A stretch of DNA of 64,000 nt, taken from positions 1,230,905 through 1,294,904 of the forward strand of contig NZ_CP040910.1 of the NCBI RefSeq assembly GCF_013394085.1. The letters are read 5' to 3'. Origin of the DNA: Limosilactobacillus fermentum (GTDB taxonomy: Bacteria > Bacillota > Bacilli > Lactobacillales > Lactobacillaceae). Position 1 is the stretch's first letter. Each line of letters begins with the position of its first letter. Under the pieces are notes generated by a model, which worked only from the letters and a program-made list of their open reading frames with translations, did no database searches and was not told the origin of the DNA. A program made the position numbers and the translations under genes. Positions 40,842 to 50,671 of this stretch are shown in pieces.

Positions 40842-43682
40842 TCACTCGTTCGTGGCCGATTCCGGACCTTTTAGGAATTTTTTGGTTTTTACCACGATCA
40901 AATCGCTACTTTCGGCGATCACCGGCAGATCACTCGGCAAGGCTGCCTGGATGGTTTTACCGTAACGCTTGGTGACGAGGCGGGGGTCCAAGACAACCGC
41001 TACCCCCCGGTCCTGCGGGGTCCGCAAGAGCCGCCCCAGCCCCTGGCGTAAGCGCGTGGTGGCCTTCGGCAGTTCCACTTGGTAAAACGGATTCTTGCCG
41101 GCCGCCTTCAAGAGGGCGCTTTGGGCCCGGTTAATCACATCGTTAGGGGAGTCAAAGGGGAGCCGGGTGACGACCAAGAGCTCCAGTTGTTCCTTAGGCA
41201 GGTCAATCCCCTCCCAAAAACTAGCCGCCCCCATCAACAGTGAATTGGTGCCGGTGGCAAACTGCTTCAAAAGCTTTTCCCGGTTACCCGAGATCCCCTG
41301 GGCCAAGATGTCGCGTTGGTTAAAGAGGTCGGTGTTACGCAACTTGGCGTAGACCTGTTCGATCGTTAGAAGGGAGTTGAACAAGACCATCGTTTGGCAC
41401 TGGGTCTTGGTGGCCAGTTGGTAAATCATCTTGGCCAGGTAATCAATGTAATCCTCGCCCGCCGTGGCGCCCGGCGCTGGCGCATCCTTGGCCACGAAGA
41501 GGCGGGCGTTTTGCCCGTAGTCAAAGGGTGATGCGAAGCGTTTCACCCGGACCTGCTTGCGATCGAGGTCGAGCTGGTTAAAAATGTAGGCCGACCGCCC
41601 CGAGGTAAAGAGGGTCGCCCCGACGAAGAGGTGGTTCAAAAAGTGGGGGTAAACCTCGCGGCTCAGGTAGTGGTTAGCTACCAAGAGGCCCCCGGACAGC
41701 TTGAGGGTGCTTTGCTCGTCCCCCTGACGAATCGTCAACCAGAAGACGCAGGCCTCCGGTTGGCTAGCCAGGAGCTGACCAGCCTCCTTAATCATCCTGG
41801 TGGCTTCCTTCAACCCGGCCAGCTGGCTCGCAAACTGGGTCATTAGGTAACGATCGGTCGCCAACCAAGTTTCGCTGCGGGAGGAAAAGAGGTGGTTTAG
41901 GGCGGTGAAGTGGAGGTTAATCGCCGACAGGGCCTGCTCTAGCCCGACCATTAGCGGGTTGGTCGGGGCTAGCATCCCGGCTAACTGGCGGTTGTCGATG
42001 GCCTGTTCAACCAATTCCCCATCTTGGCCCCCCTTTACCAGGCCATAGAGAGCCTGTTGAAAGTCCACCAGGCGCCCCTCGAGTTCGCGCAGATCGCTCG
42101 CTAGTAACTCGACGTTGTAAGCACCCAGGGGAAGGTTTTCAAACAGGGTTACCAGGTTCTGCTCCCCGGTCTGGTTGACCAGGTTTTGGAGCTGGTGGAG
42201 GATCATCATCACCCGCGCGAAGGTCAGGGTCTGCCGCGATTGACGGAGGACCGCCCGACTCAGGTGCTGGGCCTCGTCAACGACCAAAAAGGCGCCCCGA
42301 TCGTCGCCACCCAGTTCAGCGGGGTGGGCAACCAAGTAGGCGTGGTTGGTGATGATTAGGTTAGCCGTGGCCACCTGGCGCGCCCGGCGAACCAGAAAGT
42401 CATCCTGGTAAAAGGGCGACTGCTTGTTGAGGGTCCGTACCCCGCGGTGGCGAACCTCAATGAAGTAGGCCGCCTGCTGGGCGTTTAGGTTCAACTCGTC
42501 GAGGTCGCCGGTCGTCGTCTCTAACAGCCACACCAGCATCCGGGCCTTGAGCGCCTGGGCCAGCTGGGAATCCTCGTGCACGGCCAGCGAGTGGGCGAAG
42601 CGGTCAATACTTAAGTAGTGATCGTTGCCCTTCACCACCACCGCCGTCAACTGGAAGGGCAGGTGGTCGTTTAAGATGGCGACCGTTTGCTTAGCCACCT
42701 GCTGTTGCAAGAGGTTGGTGGCCGTTGAAACCACGATCCGGTGGTCCGGGTAGGTCAAATAGGCCAGCGGCAACAAGTACCCCAGCGTCTTCCCCGTCCC
42801 GGTGCCGGCCTCTAAGACCAACTGGCGGACCGGCTCGTCTTGGGAGAACTGGTTATAGATGGCGTTCATCATTTTGGACTGGAGCGGGCGGTAGGCGAGG
42901 TCATCACCAAACAAATACTTCTTTTGGCGCTTGGTGGCCGGGTACTTCCCCGCCACCTGGGCGGTCGGCACGCTAACCGGGCGGACCTTGTGGAGGACCA
43001 GGCCGTTTGAAACGTACAGCTCCTCTTTGAGCGGCTGAGGTTCCACCGCCCGCTTGGCCAGTTCCCGTTCAAAGAGCCAGGCCGTCTTCTGCGGCAGGGT
43101 CAACTGCAAGTCAACGATGCTTTGCAGGGTGATGGTCGGCAGGTCAGCCAGCCGCTTTAAGAGCTCAATTAGGAGGTGGGCGGTCGCGACTGCGTCGGAA
43201 ACAGCGCTGTGCGGTTGATCGTGGTCAATCGCCAGGTAACTGGTCAGATCCCGGAGCCGGAAGCTGGGCGCCGTGGGCATTAAAATCTGACTCAAGGTAA
43301 CCGTATCGATCGCCGGGATCGTCAATGGCGCTTCCCCCGCCCGTTCAAATTCGGCGTTTAAAAAGGGAAAGTCGAAGTTGACGTTGTGGGCGACGAAAAT
43401 AGTGTCATCTAAGAGGCTCTTTAAGGTCGGCGCCACGTCTTCAAACAGGGGGGCGCCCTTGACGTCGTTATTTTTAATTCCGGTCAGTTGTTCAATGGTT
43501 AAGGGAACCACCGTACGGGGATTGATCTTGGTTTCAAATTCGTTGATGACCTGGCCGTCTTGGACCAGGACGCAACCAATCTGGATGATCCGTGAACCGG
43601 TCTTAACGCTGGTGCCGGTCGTTTCTAAGTCGACCACCGCGTACACTGGTCCCCGTCGTTTTTTCTTTGCCAAACTAACCAT
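40842..43682 (-). CDS. dinG: DinG-family helicase with exonuclease domain
   Basis: 946 aa. N-terminal DEDD exonuclease (YAVVDLETTGTSVKTGSRII, Exo II in VAHNVNFDFPFLNAEF, Exo III HSAVSDAVATAHLL, about residues 13-170) is fused to an XPD/DinG helicase: Walker A EAGTGTGKTLGYLLPLA, DEAH box VVDEAQHL, and motif VI RLRQGLGRLLRTPQDRG. No four-cysteine Fe-S cluster is evident, as in Gram-positive DinG-like proteins, several of which act mainly as nucleases. DNA repair role by homology. Confidence 0.93.
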   Translation of the reverse strand: MVSLAKKKRRGPVYAVVDLETTGTSVKTGSRIIQIGCVLVQDGQVINEFETKINPRTVVPLTIEQLTGIKNNDVKGAPLFEDVAPTLKSLLDDTIFVAHNVNFDFPFLNAEFERAGEAPLTIPAIDTVTLSQILMPTAPSFRLRDLTSYLAIDHDQPHSAVSDAVATAHLLIELLKRLADLPTITLQSIVDLQLTLPQKTAWLFERELAKRAVEPQPLKEELYVSNGLVLHKVRPVSVPTAQVAGKYPATKRQKKYLFGDDLAYRPLQSKMMNAIYNQFSQDEPVRQLVLEAGTGTGKTLGYLLPLAYLTYPDHRIVVSTATNLLQQQVAKQTVAILNDHLPFQLTAVVVKGNDHYLSIDRFAHSLAVHEDSQLAQALKARMLVWLLETTTGDLDELNLNAQQAAYFIEVRHRGVRTLNKQSPFYQDDFLVRRARQVATANLIITNHAYLVAHPAELGGDDRGAFLVVDEAQHLSRAVLRQSRQTLTFARVMMILHQLQNLVNQTGEQNLVTLFENLPLGAYNVELLASDLRELEGRLVDFQQALYGLVKGGQDGELVEQAIDNRQLAGMLAPTNPLMVGLEQALSAINLHFTALNHLFSSRSETWLATDRYLMTQFASQLAGLKEATRMIKEAGQLLASQPEACVFWLTIRQGDEQSTLKLSGGLLVANHYLSREVYPHFLNHLFVGATLFTSGRSAYIFNQLDLDRKQVRVKRFASPFDYGQNARLFVAKDAPAPGATAGEDYIDYLAKMIYQLATKTQCQTMVLFNSLLTIEQVYAKLRNTDLFNQRDILAQGISGNREKLLKQFATGTNSLLMGAASFWEGIDLPKEQLELLVVTRLPFDSPNDVINRAQSALLKAAGKNPFYQVELPKATTRLRQGLGRLLRTPQDRGVAVVLDPRLVTKRYGKTIQAALPSDLPVIAESSDLIVVKTKKFLKGPESATNE

Positions 43683-43911
43683 CCCTTCGTTTCTAAAATT
43701 CTTCTATCGATTGTACTACACTTTGCCCAGGCGACAGGACAAATGTTTAGATTTTACCTGTGGATAAAAAGTGAGGGCTTTGCCTAATTCTACTGGTCAA
43801 CTAAGTCAACCTTGCCCCACCGCCCCTAGTTAGTGGTAAAATGTAGTTTTGCAGGTGTAATGACACCACCCGAAAAAAAACGGCATCTCAATAGAAAGCA
43901 GGTTTGACTTC
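43683..43911 (+). promoter_or_regulatory. Divergent region upstream of the mevalonate operon
   Basis: 229 bp between dinG and mvk. A TAAAAT box at 43837-43842 is the best -10 candidate; the TTGCCC at 43812 is 19 bp upstream, a long spacing. AAAGCAGG at about 43897 is the mvk ribosome binding site. No operator identified. Confidence 0.4.
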
Positions 43912-44847
43912 ATGCAAGCAAGCGTCAGTGGTGAGAGCCACGCAAAAATTATTTTGATGGGCGAACACAGCGTTGTCTACGGAGAACCCGCCATTGCCCT
44001 ACCGCTACCCAGCGTTGCCACGGTGGCAACATTAACCCGGGGTGGCGTGGGAAAGCGCCTGACGTCACGCTATTTTCAGGGGCCAATCGAGGAACTTCCC
44101 GCCTCAATGACCGGGGTGTTGAAACTGCTCAACGCCCTGACCGACCGCTTCAGCCCGGACGATAATTGGGAACTGACGATCGAAAGCGACCTCCCCGCCG
44201 AACGCGGGATGGGCTCGTCAGCCGCCACGGCGATCGCCATTATCCGGGCCTTCTTCGCCGCTTATCACGAGGAACTGAGCCACGCGCAGCTGCTTGAGTG
44301 GGCCGACATTGAAGAAGAAGTTACCCACCGGAGCCCCAGCGGCCTAGACGCCGCCACCGTTTCCTCCAGCACCCCGCTTTGGTACGTGAAGGGGCAAACC
44401 GGCCAAGCCATTGACATGGAGCTGTCCGCCACCCTGGTAATCGCCGATACCGGCATCAAGGGGGCGACCAAAGAAGCGATCGCCGCCGTTAAAGAACAAC
44501 TAACAACCAACCCGGCTCAAACCAAGGCCCGTTTCGCCCACATGGGGCACCTGGTCGAAGAAACCAAGGTGGCCCTAGCCACCGATGACATTACCCGCCT
44601 CGGCACGGCGATGGACGAGTGCCAACAAGACCTGGTGGCCCTTGGCGTTTCTTCGCCGGCCCTCGATCACCTGGTTGCCGTGGCCAAGCAAAACGGGGCC
44701 CGCGGCGCCAAGCTGACCGGGGGTGGCAGGGGCGGTTGCATGATCGCCCTCACCGCTACCGCCATGGGGGCCCGCAAGCTAGCCGCCGTCCTAAAGGAAA
44801 ACGGCGCCACCGCGACCTGGATTCAACCCCTGAAAGGAGACCATTAA
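43912..44847 (+). CDS. mvk: Mevalonate kinase
   Basis: 311 aa GHMP kinase: GEHSVVYGEPAIALPLP at the N-terminus, the ATP loop AERGMGSSAATAIAI (about residues 98-112), and the C-terminal motif AKLTGGGRGGCMIAL. It phosphorylates mevalonate to 5-phosphomevalonate, the first of three ATP-using steps to isopentenyl diphosphate. It heads the mvk-mvaD-mvaK2-fni cluster, and mvaD follows after 1 bp. Confidence 0.95.
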   Translation: MQASVSGESHAKIILMGEHSVVYGEPAIALPLPSVATVATLTRGGVGKRLTSRYFQGPIEELPASMTGVLKLLNALTDRFSPDDNWELTIESDLPAERGMGSSAATAIAIIRAFFAAYHEELSHAQLLEWADIEEEVTHRSPSGLDAATVSSSTPLWYVKGQTGQAIDMELSATLVIADTGIKGATKEAIAAVKEQLTTNPAQTKARFAHMGHLVEETKVALATDDITRLGTAMDECQQDLVALGVSSPALDHLVAVAKQNGARGAKLTGGGRGGCMIALTATAMGARKLAAVLKENGATATWIQPLKGDH

Positions 44848-44848
44848 C

Positions 44849-45838
44849 ATGACCACCACCGCCCGCGCCCACACCAACATTGCCCTGGTCAAGTACTGGG
44901 GCAAGCGCGACGCCGCCCTGATGCTTCCGCAAACCGACTCGCTATCCTTGACCCTCGACGAGTTTTACACCACCACCACCGTCAACTTCAACCAGGCCCT
45001 TAACGAGGACCAGTTTTACCTCGACGGTGAGTTGGTGAGCGCCAACAAGGCCCAAAAGGTCGTCAAGTTCATGGACCTGGTGCGCCAGCTGAGCGGACGA
45101 ACCGAATACGCCCAGATTGCCTCGGTCAACAACGTCCCGATGGCGGCCGGGCTGGCTTCTTCGGCCTCGGCCTTTGCCGCCTTGGCCGGGGCCGCCGCTA
45201 AGGATGCCGGCCTGGACCTCTCCTTAAAAGACCTAAGCCGCTTGGCCCGGCGCGGGTCAGGCTCGGCCACCCGTTCCGTTTACGGGGGCCTGGTAGAATG
45301 GCACCGCGGGGTCGATGACGCCACTTCCTTTGCCGAACCGGTGCAAGAAGTCCCCGACTTTGACATTGCCATGTTGGCGATCCTCGTTGATACCAGCCAA
45401 AAAAAGGTCTCCTCGCGCGGCGGCATGCAACTGGTAGTGGAAACCTCACCGTATTACCCGGCCTGGCGCGAAGTCGTTAAGCGTGACATGGTGGCGATTA
45501 AAGAGGCGATTGCCAACCGTGACCTACCAACGATTGGCCACATCGCCCAGGAAAACGCCCTGCGGATGCACGCCCTCAATTTGGCCGCCGACCCGGGCTT
45601 TACCTACTTCGACGGCCAAACGATCCTGGCCATGCAAACCATTGATCGCTTGCGTGAGGAAGGCTTAAACTGTTACTATACGATGGATGCCGGTCCCAAC
45701 GTCAAGGTGATCTTTGACCCGAAGGACCAAGACGACCTCTTAAACGCCCTCACCCCGCTCTTTGGGGCCGAGCGACTGGTGGTTGCCAAACCGGGCCCGG
45801 GGATTGAATTCCTCACAGAACCGGTAATGAAATTTTAA
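44849..45838 (+). CDS. mvaD: Diphosphomevalonate decarboxylase
   Basis: 329 aa. N-terminal ARAHTNIALVKYWGKRDAAL is the enzyme's hallmark; the ATP loop is MAAGLASSASAFAALAGAAA and the catalytic Asp lies in YTMDAGPNVKVIFDP. It converts mevalonate diphosphate to isopentenyl diphosphate with loss of CO2. Start preceded by AAAGGAGACC, within the end of mvk. Third pathway step encoded second in the operon. Confidence 0.96.
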   Translation: MTTTARAHTNIALVKYWGKRDAALMLPQTDSLSLTLDEFYTTTTVNFNQALNEDQFYLDGELVSANKAQKVVKFMDLVRQLSGRTEYAQIASVNNVPMAAGLASSASAFAALAGAAAKDAGLDLSLKDLSRLARRGSGSATRSVYGGLVEWHRGVDDATSFAEPVQEVPDFDIAMLAILVDTSQKKVSSRGGMQLVVETSPYYPAWREVVKRDMVAIKEAIANRDLPTIGHIAQENALRMHALNLAADPGFTYFDGQTILAMQTIDRLREEGLNCYYTMDAGPNVKVIFDPKDQDDLLNALTPLFGAERLVVAKPGPGIEFLTEPVMKF

Positions 45839-45857
45839 ATGAGAGGATCTAACTAAG

Positions 45858-46967
45858 TTGATTACTGCAAAAGCTCCCGGCAAGCTCTACATTGCCGGCG
45901 AATATGCGGTGGTTGAAAATGGCTACCCCGCAATTTTGGTTGCTTTAAACCAGTTTGTTACCTGCACGATTACCGAAGCCAAGGATGAGGTTGGCCAAAT
46001 CATTAGCCGCCAGTACCACGATAACTCCTTGCAGTGGCGCCGCCGTGGCGATCAGATGGTGGTTGACAAGCGCGACAACCCCTTCTCCTACATCCTGTCG
46101 GCGATTAACGTGACCGAAGAATTTGCCCGCAGCCTCAACCAGCGCCTGGGGATTTACAACATCCGCATCGACAGCCAGCTCGATTCCCAAAGCGGCAAGA
46201 AGTACGGCCTGGGCTCTTCGGCGGCGGTCACGGTGGCGACCGTTAAGGCCCTGTGCGAATACTACCAACTGCCGGTCAACAAGGAAATGATCTTTAAGCT
46301 GTCTTCGATCGCCCACTTCGACGTGCAGGGAAACGGCTCGCTGGGTGACGTGGCCGCCTCCGTTTACGGCGGTTGGATCGCCTACCGGTCCTTTGACCGC
46401 CAGTGGCTGTCCGAACAGCGCCACTACCTCGACTTACCGGCCCTGCTTTCACTGCCGTGGCCGGACCTCAAGATCGAACCACTCGATGCCCCGGCCAACC
46501 TAGCCCTGCTGATTGGGTGGACCGGCAAACCAGCCTCCACCTCACGCCTGGTTGATAAGATTTCACTCTTTAAGGCCAAGCAACAAGACGAGTACCACCG
46601 TTTCTTGGACCGTAGCAAGGCCTGCATTCACCGGATGATCGACGGTTTTCACACCGGTGACCTCGATAAGATCAAAGAAGAAATCCGCTACAACCGTAAC
46701 CTCTTGCAGGAATTGGCCCACCGTTCCGGGGTCCAAATTGAAACCCCGTTATTAAAGAAGCTGTGCCAAATCGCCGAAGAATTTGGCGGCGCCGCTAAGA
46801 CCTCCGGGGCTGGGGGTGGTGACTGTGGGATCGTGGCCATCGATGGTCACGCCGACCTGCCCGCCGTCCTCGATTCCTGGGCTAAGAGTCGCATCGAACA
46901 CCTACCGCTGTCGGTCTACTTCGTCAACAACATCCGCCGCTACACCCTACAAGTTAAGCAACGCTAA
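45858..46967 (+). CDS. mvaK2: Phosphomevalonate kinase
   Basis: 369 aa GHMP kinase starting KAPGKLYIAGEYAVVENGYP, with ATP loop KKYGLGSSAAVTVATVKAL (about residues 113-131), GNGSLGDVAASVYGGWIAYR and C-terminal GGAAKTSGAGGGDCGIVAI. It makes mevalonate 5-diphosphate. Starts with TTG at 45858 (LITAKAP), 19 bp after mvaD, behind GAGAGGATC. A hairpin follows before fni. Confidence 0.95.
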   Translation: MITAKAPGKLYIAGEYAVVENGYPAILVALNQFVTCTITEAKDEVGQIISRQYHDNSLQWRRRGDQMVVDKRDNPFSYILSAINVTEEFARSLNQRLGIYNIRIDSQLDSQSGKKYGLGSSAAVTVATVKALCEYYQLPVNKEMIFKLSSIAHFDVQGNGSLGDVAASVYGGWIAYRSFDRQWLSEQRHYLDLPALLSLPWPDLKIEPLDAPANLALLIGWTGKPASTSRLVDKISLFKAKQQDEYHRFLDRSKACIHRMIDGFHTGDLDKIKEEIRYNRNLLQELAHRSGVQIETPLLKKLCQIAEEFGGAAKTSGAGGGDCGIVAIDGHADLPAVLDSWAKSRIEHLPLSVYFVNNIRRYTLQVKQR

Positions 46968-46979
46968 TCCAACCACGAG

Positions 46980-47008
46980 GCGGGCGTCGATAATGACCCG
47001 CCTTTTTT
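46980..47008 (+). terminator. Hairpin between mvaK2 and fni
   Basis: GGCGGGCGTC and GACCCGCC pair, followed by TTTTTT just ahead of the fni ribosome binding site AGGAGG. It may lower fni expression relative to the kinases. Confidence 0.7.
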
Positions 47009-47022
47009 AGGAGGTTTTTGCA

Positions 47023-48108
47023 ATGGAATCTGCTCACGCCCAACGTAAAAATGAACACCTTTCCCTCGCCGAAAAAGACTTTGCGCTCAATCACCAGGTT
47101 CACCCCTTTGATCAGGTGCGCTTAATACCGAATGCCCTCCCCGAAATGGCGGTTAAAGAAGTCAAGCTCAAGCCAGCGGGCTTGGCCCTGCCCTTTGAGT
47201 GGCCCTTTTACATTGAGGCCATGACCGGGGGGAGCCAACGGACCACCGCCGTCAACGCCTCCCTCGCCCGCTTAGCCAAGCAATTTAACTTGGCGATGGC
47301 TACCGGTTCGATGTCGGTGATGTTTAACGACGAGGCGGCCAAGGAATCATTTGCCGTCCTTCGCGAGGAAAACCCGGACGGCTTTTTAATGGCCAACCTG
47401 GGGGCGGGCGCCGATTTTAAAAAGGCCCGTCAAGTGATTAACTTCATTGACGCCGACGCCTTGGAGATCCACTTAAACCCCGCTCAAGAACTAATCATGA
47501 AGGAGGGCGACCGCGAATTTTACTGGTTGGAAGCATTGGCCGGCTTAGTTAGCCGCCTCCACATCCCGGTGATCGTCAAGGAAGTCGGCTTCGGCATGAG
47601 CCAACAAACCATCTCTCAATTAGAACAAATTGGCGTGCGGTGGATCAACGTGGCCGGCACCGGGGGAACCAACTTCGCCCGGATTGAGGACCGGCGTAAC
47701 CACGAACTCGACCTGAGTGACCTGGTTAACTGGGGGCTGTCCACCCCCGAAAGCCTCCTGGAAGCCCAGCAAAAGTCGCCTTCCACCCACTTGATTGCTA
47801 GTGGTGGCATCACCTGCCCACTGGACGTAATCAAGGCCGGGGTACTGGGCGCCAAGGCGGTTGGGGTGGCTGGTTACTTCCTCCACCTCCTGATCAAAGA
47901 GGGCGAAGAAGGGTTAGCCAAGGAACTGCACCGCTGGCAAGTTGAACTACCCCGGTTAATGACCTTGGTGGGGGTCCGCAACTGGGATGACCTCTACCTA
48001 GTTGACTACCTGTTGAGCCCAGAACTGGAATCGTTCACCCGGCAACGCGGCTTAGTCAACCGACGGGGGATGGGGAATACCGCCCACCTCATTAACCCGC
48101 TTGGCTAA
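47023..48108 (+). CDS. fni: Type 2 isopentenyl-diphosphate isomerase
   Basis: 361 aa FMN-dependent TIM barrel. Features: RKNEHLSLAEKDFA at the N-terminus, EAMTGGSQRTTAVN, NLGAGADFKKARQVI, IVKEVGFGMS, and the phosphate-binding NVAGTGGTNFARIE and IASGGITCPLDVIKAG. It interconverts IPP and DMAPP using reduced FMN. The type 2 enzyme is the usual partner of the mevalonate pathway in lactobacilli. Strong AGGAGG before the ATG. Confidence 0.95.
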   Translation: MESAHAQRKNEHLSLAEKDFALNHQVHPFDQVRLIPNALPEMAVKEVKLKPAGLALPFEWPFYIEAMTGGSQRTTAVNASLARLAKQFNLAMATGSMSVMFNDEAAKESFAVLREENPDGFLMANLGAGADFKKARQVINFIDADALEIHLNPAQELIMKEGDREFYWLEALAGLVSRLHIPVIVKEVGFGMSQQTISQLEQIGVRWINVAGTGGTNFARIEDRRNHELDLSDLVNWGLSTPESLLEAQQKSPSTHLIASGGITCPLDVIKAGVLGAKAVGVAGYFLHLLIKEGEEGLAKELHRWQVELPRLMTLVGVRNWDDLYLVDYLLSPELESFTRQRGLVNRRGMGNTAHLINPLG

Positions 48109-48113
48109 AGAGA

Positions 48114-48170
48114 GCTTGGCAAACAACCTTCCCGACAGGCCGTAAGTAAACTTGGACGAACGGTGATTGT
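48114..48170. repeat. Degenerate palindromic element, copy H
   Basis: CTTGGCAAACAACCTTCCCGACAGG resembles the left half of copies A and C (gtgggaaataaccttctcggcagg), then GGACGAACGGT. The right half is deleted, but the tail acctaacattcgg and the terminator remain. Confidence 0.6.
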
Positions 48171-48202
48171 CCCCCTTTTTACCTAACATTCGGATATACA
48201 GC

Positions 48203-48246
48203 AAGAAGCTGGAAGAAAACCGTGTTTTCTCCCAGCTTCTTTTTTG
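48203..48246. terminator. Terminator after fni / pstB remnant
   Basis: AAGAAGCTGGAAGAAAAC and GTTTTCTCCCAGCTTCTT pair, followed by T-run on the + strand; flanking genes converge. Confidence 0.85.
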
Positions 48247-48264
48247 TGGATTGGCCACCCTCTT

Positions 48265-49044
48265 TTACCCAAAGCTCCCGGTTAGGTAGTCCTCGGTCGC
48301 TTGGAGGTGGGGTTTAGCAAACATAGTGGCGGTTTCATTATATTCCAGCATGTGGCCCATGTGGAAAAAGGCGCAGTAGTCGCTGATCCGCGAGGCCTGT
48401 TCCAGGTTGTGGGTGACGATGATGATCGTGCGCCCCTCCTTTAGGCGGGCCAAGGTTTCTTCCAGCTTAGCGGTCGACAGCGGGTCCAAGGCGCTGGCCG
48501 GCTCATCCAAGAGTAAGATGTCCGGGTCGACCGCGAGGGTCCTGGCAATGCAGAGCCGTTGTTGCTAGCCCCCCGAGAGGGCGAGGGCGCTTTTATCCAG
48601 GTCGTCTTTGACCTCATCCCAAAGGGCGACGTCTTTTAAGACCCGTTCAACGGTCGCATCCATTTCCTGCTTATCCTTCATCCCGTACTGCTTGGGCGCC
48701 AACAAGAGGTTTTCCCTGATCGAGCGGGCAAAGGGGTTGGGGTGTTGAAAGACCATCCCAATCTTTTGGCGCACCCGGTAAACGTCGGTGGTGGCGGTAT
48801 TGATATCGACATCGTCATAGATGATCTTGCCGGTCACCTTGGCCACCTCATCGTTCATCCGGTTTAAGCACCGCAAGTAGGTCGACTTCCCCGAGCCGGA
48901 GGGGCCAATTAAGGCCGCAATTTGGTTCTTGGGAAAGATCAGGCTGGTCTCCACCAGCGACGGTTTGTCCGGGCGGTAGTAGACGCAAACCTTTTCGGTG
49001 TGAAAGATGCTGGGTCCCGCCACGGCAACGGTGTAGGTTTCGTG
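48265..49044 (-). pseudogene. pstB: Phosphate ABC transporter ATPase PstB, nonsense and 5' truncated
   Basis: Read leftward from the IS edge: ETYTVAVAGPSIFHTEKV, Walker A ALIGPSGSGKSTYLRCLNRM, then DVALWDEVKDDLDKSALALS. The ABC signature reads LSGG[12 protein letters not shown]: a TAG at about 48566-48568 replaces the usual Gln codon (one-base change from CAG). Beyond it the D-loop and Walker B region [20 protein letters not shown] and the H-loop [16 protein letters not shown] are normal. The first ~15-20 codons are replaced by the IS200/IS605 element. No pstS, pstC or pstA adjoins. Confidence 0.9.
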
Positions 49045-49051
49045 TCAACCA

Positions 49052-49071
49052 CCACTGACTAAAGTCAGTGG
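49052..49071. repeat. IS605 right-end hairpin
   Basis: Perfect 8-bp stem with TAAA loop beyond the 3' end of tnpB. In this family such hairpins are bound by TnpA and, on the tnpB side, end the omega RNA scaffold. Confidence 0.75.
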
Positions 49072-49218
49072 CTTGTGAGCCGAATATCATCACGGATTTC
49101 GAACCACAATTTGCGTAGATAGGGACAACTTATTTGACCAACTGAAATTGTAATCAAACAGCGGTCGTCTAATTACCAACGCCTTTTATGTCCCCAGGTT
49201 GCCATAGGGACAGATAAG

Positions 49219-49869
49219 CTAGGCTAGTTTAGCTATTCCCTTATCAAGAATGTTTTTAGCTGCGTTCCAGTCACGAATATGGTGAATACCACAATTAGGA
49301 CAAGTCCAGTTTCTATCATCTAATGTTAGTTTGTCCGTCCCATTAGTGCCCATTACAAAGCCACAATCGCGACATGTTTGGGTAGTATTTCTTGGGTTGA
49401 TTGTGATAAATTGACGCCCATAAAGCTTTGCTTTATAAGCCAACATGCCAAGAAATGTTCGCCAGCCAACGTCAGAAATACTAAGTGCCAAAGCATGATT
49501 TTTAAGCAAATTCTTGCTACGCAACTCCTCGGCTACTACTAAATCGTGGTTCTTGATTAATGCGGTAGAAATTTGTTGGAGAAAATTATGCCTTTGGTTC
49601 ATTACCTTGGCATGGAGTTTAGCGACTAACAAGCGCTGTTTTTGATAATTTTTACTATCTCGTAAAGAACGATGTTCTTTTTTTGCACGTTGTTGCCGTC
49701 TAGATAAAATGCGCTGTTCTTTGGCTAATTTGCCTTTAATAGTGCGGTAATATCGTGGATTAGGAACTATGTTGCCTTCACTGTCGGTTAAGAAGTTATC
49801 AGTATTAAGATCAATTCCAACATGTCCATGAGTAGCTTTGGACACTTTAACAAAAGATTCATCTGAAGC
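49219..49869 (-). pseudogene. tnpB: TnpB, C-terminal half (RuvC nuclease)
   Basis: In frame from about 49876 (PLASDESFVKVSKATHG) it gives the RuvC-I Asp in HVGIDLNTDNF, RuvC-II Glu in DLVVAEELRSKNLL, the zinc ribbon TCRDCGF ... CPNCGIH and RuvC-III Asp in HIRDWNAAKNIL, so all catalytic residues are present. TnpB is the RNA-guided nuclease of IS200/IS605 elements and ancestor of Cas12. The N-terminal half lies 1.7 kb away at 51564-52174 across an IS3 insertion. A GTG at 49843-49845 could start a 208-aa piece lacking RNA-recognition parts. Confidence 0.88.
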
Positions 49870-49940
49870 TAACGGCTATAATCCCCTTAAAGGTAACAAG
49901 TATGAAACCCAAGACTTATTATCGCTAGGGGGATTTTTAT

Positions 49941-50654
49941 TTGCCAAGCTATTCGACACTAGATCGGCTATATTTTCTAAGTTGTTATCAGGATTCGGAT
50001 CTTTCGATCAAGGTTTTCGCTGATTACAACGGGATCCACGATGGTTCATTACGTCGTTGGATTAAAGGATTCCTTCAGGAAGGAGTACTGGGGGTTAGGC
50101 GGAGCGCGACCAACCGCCGGTATTCAATTGACCTAAAAGTGGCAGCGGTTGTCGACTATCAAGATAACGGCTTATCACGCCAGGAAGTGCTTCATAAGTA
50201 CAATATTCGCAGTAATTCTCAACTAACCGACTGGGTTATTCGGTACAATAGTGGCAAACTACTAGCACCGAAAGGCGCAGGAAAGCGGGTTAGGAAAATG
50301 GGACGGAAAGTCAGTTACGACGAAAAGATTAAGATTGTCCAGTGGGCACTTGATCATGACAGTGATTACCAAGTAACAGCTAAGGAGTTCGACGTTTCGT
50401 ATAACCGAGTGTATGACTGGGTTCGAAAATATCAGGCCACCGGTAACTGGGAAGTCTTAAAGGACCGGCGAGGTAAAAAGCCGCGTCCCAAAGGTGACGC
50501 TTTAACGCGCGAAGAACAGTTAGAAGAAGAGAACCGACAACTCAAGGCAAAAGTTCGGCGCTTAGAAGTGGAGCGAGCTTTCGCAAAAAAATTGAGAGAA
50601 ATACGCAATCGGGAGGTGGACGATCCGCAAAATACGAAGCGATTCAGGAACTAG
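49941..50654 (+). CDS. IS3-family transposase OrfA (IS-2)
   Basis: 237 aa, long form with tandem helix-turn-helix domains (YNGIHDGSLRRWIKGF, then KEFDVSYNRVYDWVRKYQ) and a C-terminal coiled coil (LEEENRQLKAKVRRLEVE). An A7 run at 50585-50591 is the probable -1 slippery site: after the shift the frame stays open through RNTQSGGGRSAKYEAIQ into orfB. Confidence 0.85.
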   Translation: MPSYSTLDRLYFLSCYQDSDLSIKVFADYNGIHDGSLRRWIKGFLQEGVLGVRRSATNRRYSIDLKVAAVVDYQDNGLSRQEVLHKYNIRSNSQLTDWVIRYNSGKLLAPKGAGKRVRKMGRKVSYDEKIKIVQWALDHDSDYQVTAKEFDVSYNRVYDWVRKYQATGNWEVLKDRRGKKPRPKGDALTREEQLEEENRQLKAKVRRLEVERAFAKKLREIRNREVDDPQNTKRFRN

Positions 50655-50671
50655 TTAAGGAAGGTTACACA

